Notes under the pieces: model-generated
Seen by the model: the letters and a program-made list of their open reading frames with translations, nothing else
The model's database searches: none
Told to the model about the DNA's origin: nothing
From: Oscillospiraceae bacterium
GTDB lineage: Bacteria; Bacillota; Clostridia; Oscillospirales; CAG-272
Reading direction: 5' to 3'
NCBI GenBank assembly: GCA_003343845.1
Contig: QAKK01000038.1
Span: 1 to 64,000 of the forward strand
DNA length: 64,000 bases
Program-made: the position numbers and the translations under genes
Part shown: positions 16,507-24,613 of the stretch, piece by piece
How positions within the stretch are numbered: position 1 is the stretch's first letter
How the letters are laid out: every line of letters starts with the position of its first letter

Positions 16507-18258
16507 ATGAAAGAAATACGTTGGTTATTAAAGCCATATGTTAAATACGGCAAATTATATTTGATCATTTCTATATTATTTGCTGTAATTATCCTCCCAC
16601 TTGACTCTGTGATTCAAGTATACTTTCCGCAAGCAGTGTTAAACTTGCTTTCTTCACATAAAGATTTTTTAGTTATCGTTTTCACTGCAATTGGTTTTGA
16701 GAGCGTTCTTTTACTAATTACTCTTTTAGATGACCTTTTTAATAATGCATACAAAGAGGCTGTAAGTGTTCGGATATGCGCGAACATCAATCGCGAAATA
16801 TATGAACAATGCTGCAAAACGAGATATGATTATGTTGATAACCCGGATTACTTTGATAAATTTTCATGGGCAATAAAAGAATATGCCAACAAAAGCACAG
16901 AGGTCGTCGGTTTTATTGTGTCTGGTTTGACTTTAATTATAACAATAGCGTCACTTACAACAATAATTGCGGCAAGCATATGGTGGGTAATTATTATTAT
17001 GGTGACAAGTTTTGCATTAAAGTCGCTTGTGGTTGCAAAAGTTAACAAACTTGATATGCAAAAGGACGAGGAGAACGTCCCAATTGATAGAAAAATAGCG
17101 TACTTCCACCGCGTTTTTTATCAGAAGTCATATGCGGCAGAATTGCGTACAACAAAATTGAAGCGTATTATTTTAACTCATTATGAAGAAGAAATCCAAA
17201 ATAAAATACACTTAATCAGAAAATATATAGTAAAAACACTTTATTTATTAATTATAAACGACTTGCTTGTCAGAATTGCGGATGTTTTCATAGTAATTGG
17301 AATTGCCGGATCTATACATAATGGCAAGGTGTCCGAAGTGGGCGCTTATATGACATTGTTGCTGGCCGCAAACAAGCTTAACGATCTCTTTTATCAGATT
17401 TTTGATATCTTCCGCACAGGCAACAAATTAAAAAAATACGGGGGCAATATACATAAATTCTTTTGTTATCAAACGGAAAAAACGGATGGAATTGGCGCTT
17501 CGGCGGATAAACCATTTGAAGTTGAATTCAAGAATGTGAGTTTTTCGTATCCGAATTCGTCTTTTGCGTTAAGAGACATCAGTTTTAAGATATCCGCTGG
17601 TGAACGAGTTGCCATAGTCGGTGAAAATGGTGCGGGTAAATCAACCATTGTAAAGCTTCTGTTGAGGTTACATGACGTACAGTCTGGCGAGATATTGATA
17701 AATGGTGTGAATATAAATGATTATAATCTGTTTGAATTACGTAATGCCATAGGTGTCGCATTTCAGAATACGAACATCTATGCTTTTTCCATGGATGAGA
17801 ATATTGGACTTTATGATAATTCAACAGAAAAAGCAATAACGGAAGCAAAAAAAGCATTTGGGTTAGATTTAATTGTTGCAAAAAACGGGGCTTCAAATGA
17901 TGCGACGCTAACCAGAGAGTTTGATGATAATGGGATTGTACTTTCAGGCGGTGAAGCACAAAAAGTTGCAATTGCAAGGACTACAACAAAAAAATTCTCC
18001 CTGCTTATGTTAGATGAACCCTCATCTGCATTAGATCCTATTGCTGAGTATAATTTGAACCGGTCTCTTTTCAAACGAAGTAAAGAGACTACCACTATAA
18101 TGATTGCGCATCGATTGTCATCTGTTAGGAATATGGATAAGATACTGGTGATAAATAACGGAGAATTAATGGAAAGCGGAACACATGACGAATTAATGAG
18201 AGTACAAGGGCTGTATTCTGAAATGTTTTTAAAACAAGCAGAGAACTATCAAATATGA
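16507..18258 (+). CDS. ABC exporter, fused membrane and ATPase domains
   Basis: A 583-residue half-transporter. Residues about 15-310 form the six-helix ABC exporter domain; residues about 335-575 form the ATPase, with Walker A GENGAGKST (372-380), Q-loop VAFQNTN, signature LSGGEAQKVAIAR, Walker B LLMLDEPSSALD and the switch His in MIAHRLSS. All catalytic residues are present. No peptidase C39 domain is seen. Two subunits would form the pump; the cargo (peptide, lipid or drug) is unknown. Codon use is strongly AT-rich, unlike the core genome, indicating transfer. It is the last gene of the island before tRNA-Leu(CAG). Confidence 0.9.
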   Translation: MKEIRWLLKPYVKYGKLYLIISILFAVIILPLDSVIQVYFPQAVLNLLSSHKDFLVIVFTAIGFESVLLLITLLDDLFNNAYKEAVSVRICANINREIYEQCCKTRYDYVDNPDYFDKFSWAIKEYANKSTEVVGFIVSGLTLIITIASLTTIIAASIWWVIIIMVTSFALKSLVVAKVNKLDMQKDEENVPIDRKIAYFHRVFYQKSYAAELRTTKLKRIILTHYEEEIQNKIHLIRKYIVKTLYLLIINDLLVRIADVFIVIGIAGSIHNGKVSEVGAYMTLLLAANKLNDLFYQIFDIFRTGNKLKKYGGNIHKFFCYQTEKTDGIGASADKPFEVEFKNVSFSYPNSSFALRDISFKISAGERVAIVGENGAGKSTIVKLLLRLHDVQSGEILINGVNINDYNLFELRNAIGVAFQNTNIYAFSMDENIGLYDNSTEKAITEAKKAFGLDLIVAKNGASNDATLTREFDDNGIVLSGGEAQKVAIARTTTKKFSLLMLDEPSSALDPIAEYNLNRSLFKRSKETTTIMIAHRLSSVRNMDKILVINNGELMESGTHDELMRVQGLYSEMFLKQAENYQI

Positions 18259-18411
18259 AAAGAGAAACTTGAGCGTGGAGATATATCCACGCAAGAAAAA
18301 TTGTTGTCCGACCGGTGCATGGGATGCGGACTTGATTCGCGCGGGGGCGTACCCCCGCTTGGTCGCCGGCGGTCGAAACTGTCCACCGGACAGTTTCTCT
18401 GTACCGCCTCT

Positions 18412-18496
18412 GTTCAAGTCCTCTCGATTAACAGACCAAAAAAAGAGATACCCGAATGGGTATCTCTTTTTTTGGTGCGGGTGAAAGGACTTGAAC
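18412..18496. repeat. Mirrored copy of a tRNA 3' end around a shared terminator
   Basis: The plus strand at 18412-18453 reads GTTCAAGTCCTCTC then ACCAAAAAAAGAGATACCC; the minus strand reading out of tRNA-Leu gives GTTCAAGTCCTTTC, then the same ACCAAAAAAAGAGATACCC. So a degenerate tRNA T-loop/CCA end faces the real tRNA 3' end across a 4-base loop. The plus-strand copy does not form a good T-stem. Confidence 0.6.
18435..18476. terminator. Bidirectional terminator between ABC exporter and tRNA-Leu
   Basis: Perfect 19-bp stem ACCAAAAAAAGAGATACCC / GGGTATCTCTTTTTTTGGT with loop GAAT. The tRNA CCA end overlaps the stem base. Confidence 0.9.
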
Positions 18497-18559
18497 CTTC
18501 ACGAAGTTGCCCCCATAAGAACCTGAATCTTACGCGTCTGCCAATTCCGCCACACCCGC
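18473..18559 (-). tRNA. tRNA-Leu (anticodon CAG)
   Basis: An 87-base tRNA with acceptor GCGGGTG / CACCCGC, D-arm (GCGGAATTGGCAGACGC), anticodon stem TAAGA / TCTTA around loop TTCAGGT (anticodon CAG), the long class II variable arm, T-arm GGTTCAAGTCC, discriminator A and encoded CCA (18475-18473). It is complete and forms the right border of the accessory island. Confidence 0.95.
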
Positions 18560-18602
18560 ATATGATAACCACGCATTGCTGCGAAATTATTTTTATAAGT
18601 CG

Positions 18603-18857
18603 TCAGTCTTCTTTCTTTTTCTCAAGGCAATCGGTTGCGTAGAGAACCGCAACGGCGACGCCCGCGAAACAGTAGAGACGGACGATCTGCCAGACCAGGT
18701 TGATCGCGACGCTTGCCGCCTCGGGCAGGGAACCGATCCCCAACAGAAGGGAAGTCAGCACCCGGACCGCAACCAGGATCAGGGCATAGAAAAGAGATTC
18801 GAGAATCACGCATTTCAGGCTCTTGCCTTTGAAGCTGAGCGCAAAGAACTTACGCAT
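18603..18857 (-). CDS. Small two-helix membrane protein
   Basis: An 84-residue protein with two hydrophobic segments (VILESLFYALILVAVRVLTS and IVRLYCFAGVAVAVLYAT) joined by a short loop and a basic start (MRKFFALSFKGKSLKC). It lies between two tRNA-Leu genes. The ribosome binding site (CGGAGGTCGG) is good. Not recognised; a small envelope protein is the likely class. Confidence 0.6.
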   Translation of the reverse strand: MRKFFALSFKGKSLKCVILESLFYALILVAVRVLTSLLLGIGSLPEAASVAINLVWQIVRLYCFAGVAVAVLYATDCLEKKKED

Positions 18858-18880
18858 TCCGACCTCCGGTTTTCAAAAGA

Positions 18881-18906
18881 AAGGGCAGACAGGAACGCCT
18901 GCCCTT
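18881..18906 (-). terminator. Terminator of tRNA-Leu(GAG)
   Basis: Stem AAGGGCAG / CTGCCCTT followed on the minus strand by TTCTTTTG. Confidence 0.75.
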
Positions 18907-18990
18907 GGTGCGAGAAACGGGACTTGAACCCGTACGGAGAAATCCACACGCCCCTCAAACGTGCGCGTCTGCCAGTTCCGCCACTCTCGC
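18906..18990 (-). tRNA. tRNA-Leu (anticodon GAG)
   Basis: An 85-base tRNA with acceptor GCGAGAG / TTCTCGC, D-arm GCGGAACTGGCAGACGC, anticodon stem CACGT / GCGTG around TTGAGGG (anticodon GAG), long variable arm, T-arm GGGTTCAAGTCCC, discriminator A and encoded CCA (18908-18906). Confidence 0.95.
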
Positions 18991-19136
18991 AGAATGCCTG
19001 GACTTTATGAGGGATGCCGACGGCTTGCCGTCGAGCACTTTTATATTATACAAACCGGGCGGCGGATTGTCAAGCCCTTTTGCGAATTTTCCGAAAAAAG
19101 TTTTTGCCCCTCGCGAAAAAAGACCTTTTGCGTATC

Positions 19137-19165
19137 TTGATTGTTCGTATCGTTTATGGTATACT
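19137..19165 (+). promoter_or_regulatory. Promoter of the asnB-murE operon
   Basis: -35 TTGATT (19137-19142), 17 bp, -10 TATACT (19160-19165). Confidence 0.75.
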
Positions 19166-19206
19166 ATATTAGTTAAAGAAATACTTTCATAAACGGGGAT
19201 TTTGCT

Positions 19207-21063
19207 ATGTGCGGTATCGTCGGGTTTTCCGGAAAAATCGAATACAAGCGTGAGATCGTGCAAAACATGATGGATCTGATCGTCCACCGCGGACCGAACA
19301 GCGCGGGTGCGTATACCGACGCGGATATGGCGCTCGGCTTCCGTCGCCTGAGCATCATTGACCTTGCGGACGGTTCGCAGCCGATGTACAACGAAGACAA
19401 GAGTCTTGTGCTGGTCTACAACGGCGAGATCTACAACTTTCAGGCGCTGCGCGAGGAGCTTATCGCGGCGGGGCACACCTTTGCGACGCACTGCGACTCC
19501 GAGGTGCTGCTGCACGGCTATGAGCAGTACGGCGGGCGCGAGCTTGTGAAGAAGCTGCGCGGCATGTTTGCCTTTGTTATCTGGGACACGAAGGAGAAGA
19601 AGCTCTTCGGCGCCCGCGATATGTTCGGCATCAAGCCCATGTATTATACCACCACGAAGGACGGCGAGTTCATCTTCGCCTCCGAGATCAAGAGCATGCT
19701 GGCGCACCCGCATTTTGAGCGTGCCGTCAACAAGAACGCACTGCTGCCGTATCTGACCTTCCAGTACAGCGCCACCGAGGAGACCTTCTTTGCCGGGGTG
19801 TACAAGCTGCTGCCCGCGCATTTCTTCGAGTGGAAGGACGGCGAATTTGTCACCGAGCGCTACTGGGACGTGGATTTTGAGGCGAAGGACGGCGACTTTG
19901 AGGCGTACTCCGAGGAGCTCGACCGCGTCGTGCACGAATCGGTCGAGGCGCACCGCATCAGCGACGTGCCGGTCGGCTCGTTCCTCTCGGGCGGCGTGGA
20001 TTCCAGCTATATCACCGCCTGCCTCATGCCGGAGGAGACCTTTTCGGTCGGCTTTGAGGGCGAGCATGAGAAATTCAACGAGACGAACGAGGCGGCAGAG
20101 CTGTCTCAGCGGCTCGGGATCAAAAACGTGCGCCGCATGATCTCGGCGGACGAGTGCTTTGAGGCATTTCCGACCATCCAGTATCACATGGATGAGCCGC
20201 AGTCCAACCCGTCGAGTGTGCCGCTCTATTTCCTTGCCAAGCTGGCTGCCGAGGACGTCACCGTCGTGCTCTCCGGCGAGGGCGCGGATGAGATCTTCGC
20301 GGGCTATGAGTGGTATGACGAGACTCCGATGATGCGGAAGTACAAGAAACTGCCGCAGTTTCTGCGCATTGCCGCCGCGCGCGTGGCGCGCGCGCTGCCC
20401 TATTTCAAGGGGCATGACTTCATCATCAAGGCCAGCGGACGCCCCGAGGACTACTTCATCGGACAGGCGCTGGTCTTCCCCGAAAAGGAGGCAAAGGCGG
20501 TCCTGCGCGACGAATATAAAAACGGCGAGCGCGTGCACGACATCACCGGCAAGATCTACGCGCGCGTTAAGGGGCGCGACGAGTTGACCAAGAAGCAGTA
20601 TCTCGACCTGATGCTTTGGCTGCCGGGCGACATTCTGCTCAAGGCGGACAAGATGAGCATGGCGCACTCGCTGGAGCTGCGCGTGCCCTTCCTCGACAAA
20701 GAGGTCATGAAGATGGCGGAGAAGATCCCCGCAAAGTACAAGATCACAAAGGAAAACACCAAGTATATTCTGCGCCACGCGGCAAACCGCACGCTCCCCG
20801 ACGAATGGGCAAACCGCAAGAAAAAGGGCTTCCCCGTGCCGATCCGCCTGTGGCTGCGCGAGGAGAAATATGCGCAGATCGTGCGCCGCTATTTCGAGAG
20901 CGCGTTTGCTGCCGAGTTTTTTGACACCGATGCGCTGATCCGCCTGCTCGACGACCATGTGGCGGGCAAGGCGAACAACGGGCGCAAGATCTGGACGGTC
21001 TTCACCTTCCTCGTCTGGTACAAGCGTTTCTTCATCGACTTCATTCTCCCGGTCTACAACTGA
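19207..21063 (+). CDS. asnB: Glutamine-hydrolysing asparagine synthetase-type amidotransferase
   Basis: A 618-residue AsnB with an N-terminal class II glutaminase (MCGIVGFSG; Cys2 nucleophile, IVHRGPNSAG, VYNGEIYN) and a C-terminal synthetase with the PP-loop SGGVDS (261-266) and SGEGADEIFAGYEWY. It moves Gln-derived ammonia to an adenylated carboxylate, normally of Asp. Here it heads an operon with an ATP-grasp ligase, an Asp/Glu racemase and a MurE, so it may instead amidate a peptidoglycan-bound D-Asp, as AsnH-type enzymes are thought to do in lactobacilli and enterococci. Free Asn synthesis remains possible. The start is fixed by Cys2. Confidence 0.92.
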   Translation: MCGIVGFSGKIEYKREIVQNMMDLIVHRGPNSAGAYTDADMALGFRRLSIIDLADGSQPMYNEDKSLVLVYNGEIYNFQALREELIAAGHTFATHCDSEVLLHGYEQYGGRELVKKLRGMFAFVIWDTKEKKLFGARDMFGIKPMYYTTTKDGEFIFASEIKSMLAHPHFERAVNKNALLPYLTFQYSATEETFFAGVYKLLPAHFFEWKDGEFVTERYWDVDFEAKDGDFEAYSEELDRVVHESVEAHRISDVPVGSFLSGGVDSSYITACLMPEETFSVGFEGEHEKFNETNEAAELSQRLGIKNVRRMISADECFEAFPTIQYHMDEPQSNPSSVPLYFLAKLAAEDVTVVLSGEGADEIFAGYEWYDETPMMRKYKKLPQFLRIAAARVARALPYFKGHDFIIKASGRPEDYFIGQALVFPEKEAKAVLRDEYKNGERVHDITGKIYARVKGRDELTKKQYLDLMLWLPGDILLKADKMSMAHSLELRVPFLDKEVMKMAEKIPAKYKITKENTKYILRHAANRTLPDEWANRKKKGFPVPIRLWLREEKYAQIVRRYFESAFAAEFFDTDALIRLLDDHVAGKANNGRKIWTVFTFLVWYKRFFIDFILPVYN

Positions 21064-21084
21064 TTTTAGGGTAAGGATAGTATT

Positions 21085-22323
21085 ATGGAAGACTTGAATC
21101 TGAATGTCATTCCCGTGCTGATCGGCGCGGATCAGAATTGCTATAACGTGGCGCGCGCATTCCATGAGGCATACGGGCTTGTCTCGCATGCGATGGGGCG
21201 CTATGCCATCGGTATCACGCAGCACACCTCGATCGTGAAGTTTCACCGCGTGGAGAACCTGAATCAGGACGATACCTTCATGATGGCGATGGCGGACTTT
21301 GCCGCCAAGCACAGCGATGCGACGCTGATCGCGCTCGGCTGCACCGACGAGTATGCCGCGCTGCTCATCAGACACCGCGAAGAGCTGGAAGACCGCTATA
21401 TCATCCCCTACATCCGCGAGGATCTGATGCAGAAACTGGTGGACAAGGCGGATTTCTATACAATGTGCGACAAGTACGGCATTCGCCACCCGAAGACGGT
21501 GGTACTGGATGCGCCCGCCGAGGCGGATGCGCTCACGGCGGACAAGCTCGGCTTTGCTTATCCGATCATCGTCAAGCCGTCCTCCAGCATCGACTACTGG
21601 CATCACCCCTTCGACGGCATGAAGAAGGTCTACACGGCGGAAAGCCCCGCCGAGGCGGCAAAAATCGTCGCCGAGATCTACAATGCAGGCTATACACAGC
21701 GGATGATCCTGCAGGACAGGATCGAGGGCACGGATGCCAACATGCGCGTGCTGACCGCCTATGTCGGCAAGGATGGCAAGGTGAAGATGATGTGCCTCGG
21801 TCATGTACTGCTTGAAGAGCACACGCCGAAGGGGCTGGGCAACCACGCCGCCATCATCACCGAGTACAACCCGGAGCTGACCGCTAAATTCCGCACCCTG
21901 CTTGAGGATGTCGGCTACCGCGGCTTTGCCAACTTTGACATCAAATACGACGACCGCGACGGTACGCTGAACGCCTTCGAGATCAACCTGCGGCAGGGCA
22001 GAAGCAACTACTATGTCACGTCCTCGGGGCTGAACATCGCAAAGTATCTGATCGAGGACAATGTTCTCTGCCGCGACATCCCGTACACCGAGGCGAGCGA
22101 GCCGCATTTCTGGCACTATGTGCCGCGCGGCGTCATCTATAAGTATGCAAGTAAAAAGGTCGTGCCCGAGGCAAAGCGCCTCTCCCGGCAGAAGAAGGAG
22201 TCTTCCTCGATGTGGTACGCATGGGACGTTCTGCGCAATCCGATGCGCGTCCTGTATCTGATCGAGCACGGCAGACGCTTCTACAAAAAGTATAAGACTT
22301 ACTGCCCGAAGCAGGACGGCTGA
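21085..22323 (+). CDS. ATP-grasp amino-acid ligase, D-aspartate ligase-like
   Basis: A 412-residue ATP-grasp protein: preATP-grasp region to about residue 110, then KLVDKADFYTMCDKYGIRHPKT, YPIIVKPSSSIDYWH (lysine-glycine ATP loop), MILQDRIEGTDANMRV and FEINLRQGRSNYYVTSSGLN (metal-binding Glu and Asn). Length and domain plan match AslA/Aslfm, which join D-Asp to the Lys side chain of UDP-MurNAc-pentapeptide. It is 21 bases after asnB and 10 before a racemase. D-Asp specificity is inferred from these neighbours, as the amino-acid site cannot be read directly. Confidence 0.78.
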   Translation: MEDLNLNVIPVLIGADQNCYNVARAFHEAYGLVSHAMGRYAIGITQHTSIVKFHRVENLNQDDTFMMAMADFAAKHSDATLIALGCTDEYAALLIRHREELEDRYIIPYIREDLMQKLVDKADFYTMCDKYGIRHPKTVVLDAPAEADALTADKLGFAYPIIVKPSSSIDYWHHPFDGMKKVYTAESPAEAAKIVAEIYNAGYTQRMILQDRIEGTDANMRVLTAYVGKDGKVKMMCLGHVLLEEHTPKGLGNHAAIITEYNPELTAKFRTLLEDVGYRGFANFDIKYDDRDGTLNAFEINLRQGRSNYYVTSSGLNIAKYLIEDNVLCRDIPYTEASEPHFWHYVPRGVIYKYASKKVVPEAKRLSRQKKESSSMWYAWDVLRNPMRVLYLIEHGRRFYKKYKTYCPKQDG

Positions 22324-22333
22324 GGAGGCGCGT

Positions 22334-23053
22334 ATGGAAAAAGCAAAGACGCTCGGCATTCTCGGCGGGCTCGGTCCGATGGCAGGGGTCTACTTCTATG
22401 AAAAGGTCACCGCGCTGACGAAGGCATCCTGCGATCAGGAGCACATCAACGTGATCCTTGCAGGGCTTGCCGACACGCCGGACCGCACGGATTTCATCCT
22501 CGGCAAGAGCACGGTCGATCCCACGCCGCGCATGGTGGAGAGCGCAAAGATCCTTGAGCGCGCGGGCGCGGATGTGATCGCCATGCCATGCAATACGGCG
22601 CACTATTTTTACGACGCGATTGCGGGCAGCATACACATCCCGATGCTGAATATCATCGAGGAAACGCTGAAGCTGCTTGCGGGCAAGGGCGCGCGCAAGA
22701 TCGGACTGCTTGCCACCGAAGGCACCATCGCGGCAGGAACCTATCCCGCCGTGGCGCAGGCGCACGGTATTGAATGTGCCGCCCCCACGCCGGAGGAGCA
22801 GGCGGTCATCACCGCTATCATCTATCAGGAAATCAAATGCGGCAGACGCCCCGACATGCGGGCGTTTTACCGTGTGGCAAACCGCATGCTGGACGACGGC
22901 TGCGATTTTCTCGTGCTCGGCTGCACCGAGCTGTCGCTGCTTGAACGGGACTATCACCTCGGCGGTCGTTTCGTGGATTCGGTCGATGCGCTGGCGCGCG
23001 CCACAGTGCTGGCGTGCGGCAAGACGCTTTGCGACGCGGAGGGAGGCATCTGA
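22334..23053 (+). CDS. Aspartate/glutamate racemase family protein, probable aspartate racemase
   Basis: A 239-residue PLP-independent racemase. It starts LGILGGLGPMAGVYFYEKV, with the two catalytic Cys in MPCNTAH and LGCTELS. GGLGPMAG at the N-terminus is typical of the aspartate racemase branch rather than MurI. It would supply D-Asp to the ligase encoded just upstream. Its TGA overlaps the ATG of murE by one base, so translation is coupled. Some relatives act on other amino acids. Confidence 0.85.
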   Translation: MEKAKTLGILGGLGPMAGVYFYEKVTALTKASCDQEHINVILAGLADTPDRTDFILGKSTVDPTPRMVESAKILERAGADVIAMPCNTAHYFYDAIAGSIHIPMLNIIEETLKLLAGKGARKIGLLATEGTIAAGTYPAVAQAHGIECAAPTPEEQAVITAIIYQEIKCGRRPDMRAFYRVANRMLDDGCDFLVLGCTELSLLERDYHLGGRFVDSVDALARATVLACGKTLCDAEGGI

Positions 23054-24537
23054 TGCAGTTGTCCGAACTGATTGCGGCGTCCGGCGTTGCCGTGCGGCAG
23101 CAGAACGGCACGGGCGATGAAAATATCGAGCGCGTGGTCTGCGATTCGCGCGCCGCTGCGCCCGAGACGCTGTTCGTCTGCATCCGCGGGTTCACCGGTG
23201 ACGGACACGCCTTTGCCGCGCGCGCCTATGCGGCGGGCTGCCGCGCGTTTTTAGCCGAAGCGAAGCTGTCACTGCCCGACGATGCCGTCATTGTTTACAC
23301 AAACGACACACGCCGCGCGCTGGCGCAGGTCAGCGCGGCATTCTACGGCTTCCCCGCGCGGGATCTGACCGTCATCGGCATCACGGGGACCAAGGGTAAG
23401 ACCACCACGGCGCTGATGCTGGCGGCAATCCTCTCCGAAAACGGGATGCCCGCAGGCTACATCGGGTCAAACGGCGTGGACTTCATGGGCAATCATTTTG
23501 ACACGAAGAACACCACGCCCGAGAGCCTGGAGCTGCACTATTATTTTGATCGGATGCGCAGCGCGGGCTGCCGCGCGGTCGTCCTCGAGGTGTCCTCGCA
23601 GGCGCTGTATCTCGACCGCGTGTACGGCATTCCGTTTGACGCAGTGGCATTCACCAACCTCGCGCCCGATCACATCGGCGGGTTTGAACACCCGACGTTT
23701 GAGCATTACCGCGACTCGAAAAAGAAACTGTTCACCGACTTTGGCGCGACCTTTGCGGTCGGCAACGCCGACGATCCCGCGACCGCCTATATGCTCGACG
23801 GCTGCAGCGCGCTTTGCAGCAGCTTCGGCGTGACGGCAGGGGATTTTCGCGCGTCGGAGATGACGCCGTTCCGCGCGGCGGGGGAGCTCGGCGTGGAATT
23901 TACGCTGACCTATTTCGGTACACGCCGCCGCGTGCGTCTGCCGATGCCGGGGGCGTTCAGCGTGCACAATGCGCTCTGCGCCGTCGCGCTTGCGCATCTG
24001 TTCGGCGTGTCGATCGACGATGCCGCCGCGTCGCTTGCGCACACCTATGTGCGCGGACGCTTTGAGATCGTCAAAACGCCGCTTGACGCCGTGTTTATCC
24101 TCGATTACGCGCACAACGGGCTGAGCCTTGAGAGTGCGCTGACCACGCTGCGCGCCTATGCGCCGCACCGCCTTGTCTGCGTGCTCGGTTCGGTCGGCGG
24201 GCGCACCGAGGGACGGCGCGCCGAGCTCGGCAAGGTCGTCAGCGAGCAGGCGGATATGGTGATCCTCACGGCGGACAACCCGGATTTTGAAGATCCCGCC
24301 GCGATCTGTGCCGCCATCCGGGACGCCTTTGTACGCGAGATCCCGACCGAGATTATCCCGGATCGCGCCGAGGCGGTGCGCTACGCCGTGGAGCATGCGG
24401 GCGCGGGCGATATTGTGCTGTTTGCGGGCAAGGGGCATGAACAGTATCAGCTTGTGCGCGGCGGCAAATTGCCGTTCTCCGAGCGGCGGCTGATTGAAGA
24501 TGCCGCGGCATCCCTCGCGCTTGCCAAAGTTGAATAG
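23053..24537 (+). CDS. murE: MurE-type UDP-MurNAc-tripeptide synthetase, not DAP-type motif
   Basis: A 494-residue Mur ligase with three domains: UDP-MurNAc binding (VVCDSRAAAPETLFVCIRG), ATP domain with GITGTKGKTT (109-118) and the FTNLAPDHIGGFEH...KKKLF segment (carbamylated Lys region), and the C-terminal domain. At the third-residue specificity loop it reads D408-N-P-D411-F-E-D-P. In meso-DAP enzymes this is DNPR, the Arg reading the DAP carboxylate; L-Lys enzymes lack the Arg. So a diamino acid other than DAP, most likely L-Lys, is predicted. This agrees with the ligase and racemase upstream. The ATG 23053 overlaps the racemase stop. Confidence 0.85.
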   Translation: MQLSELIAASGVAVRQQNGTGDENIERVVCDSRAAAPETLFVCIRGFTGDGHAFAARAYAAGCRAFLAEAKLSLPDDAVIVYTNDTRRALAQVSAAFYGFPARDLTVIGITGTKGKTTTALMLAAILSENGMPAGYIGSNGVDFMGNHFDTKNTTPESLELHYYFDRMRSAGCRAVVLEVSSQALYLDRVYGIPFDAVAFTNLAPDHIGGFEHPTFEHYRDSKKKLFTDFGATFAVGNADDPATAYMLDGCSALCSSFGVTAGDFRASEMTPFRAAGELGVEFTLTYFGTRRRVRLPMPGAFSVHNALCAVALAHLFGVSIDDAAASLAHTYVRGRFEIVKTPLDAVFILDYAHNGLSLESALTTLRAYAPHRLVCVLGSVGGRTEGRRAELGKVVSEQADMVILTADNPDFEDPAAICAAIRDAFVREIPTEIIPDRAEAVRYAVEHAGAGDIVLFAGKGHEQYQLVRGGKLPFSERRLIEDAAASLALAKVE

Positions 24538-24542
24538 AAATA

Positions 24543-24578
24543 AAAAAGAGGACTTTTTGCCGGAAAAGTCCTCTTTTT
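24543..24578. terminator. Bidirectional terminator between murE and the DinG-type helicase
   Basis: 15-bp stem AAAAAGAGGACTTTT / AAAAGTCCTCTTTTT with a 6-base loop. Confidence 0.9.
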
Positions 24579-24613
24579 GATTCCTGCATACAGTCTGCGG
24601 GCTGCTTTCCGCC

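Noticed and set aside
18412..18437. A second complete tRNA on the plus strand before tRNA-Leu
   Set aside because: Only the T-loop and CCA resemble a tRNA; the T-stem does not pair and no anticodon arm is seen.
18955..22359. 1134-residue minus-strand open frame
   Set aside because: Antisense to asnB and the ATP-grasp gene; high GC creates long shadow frames. No family features.
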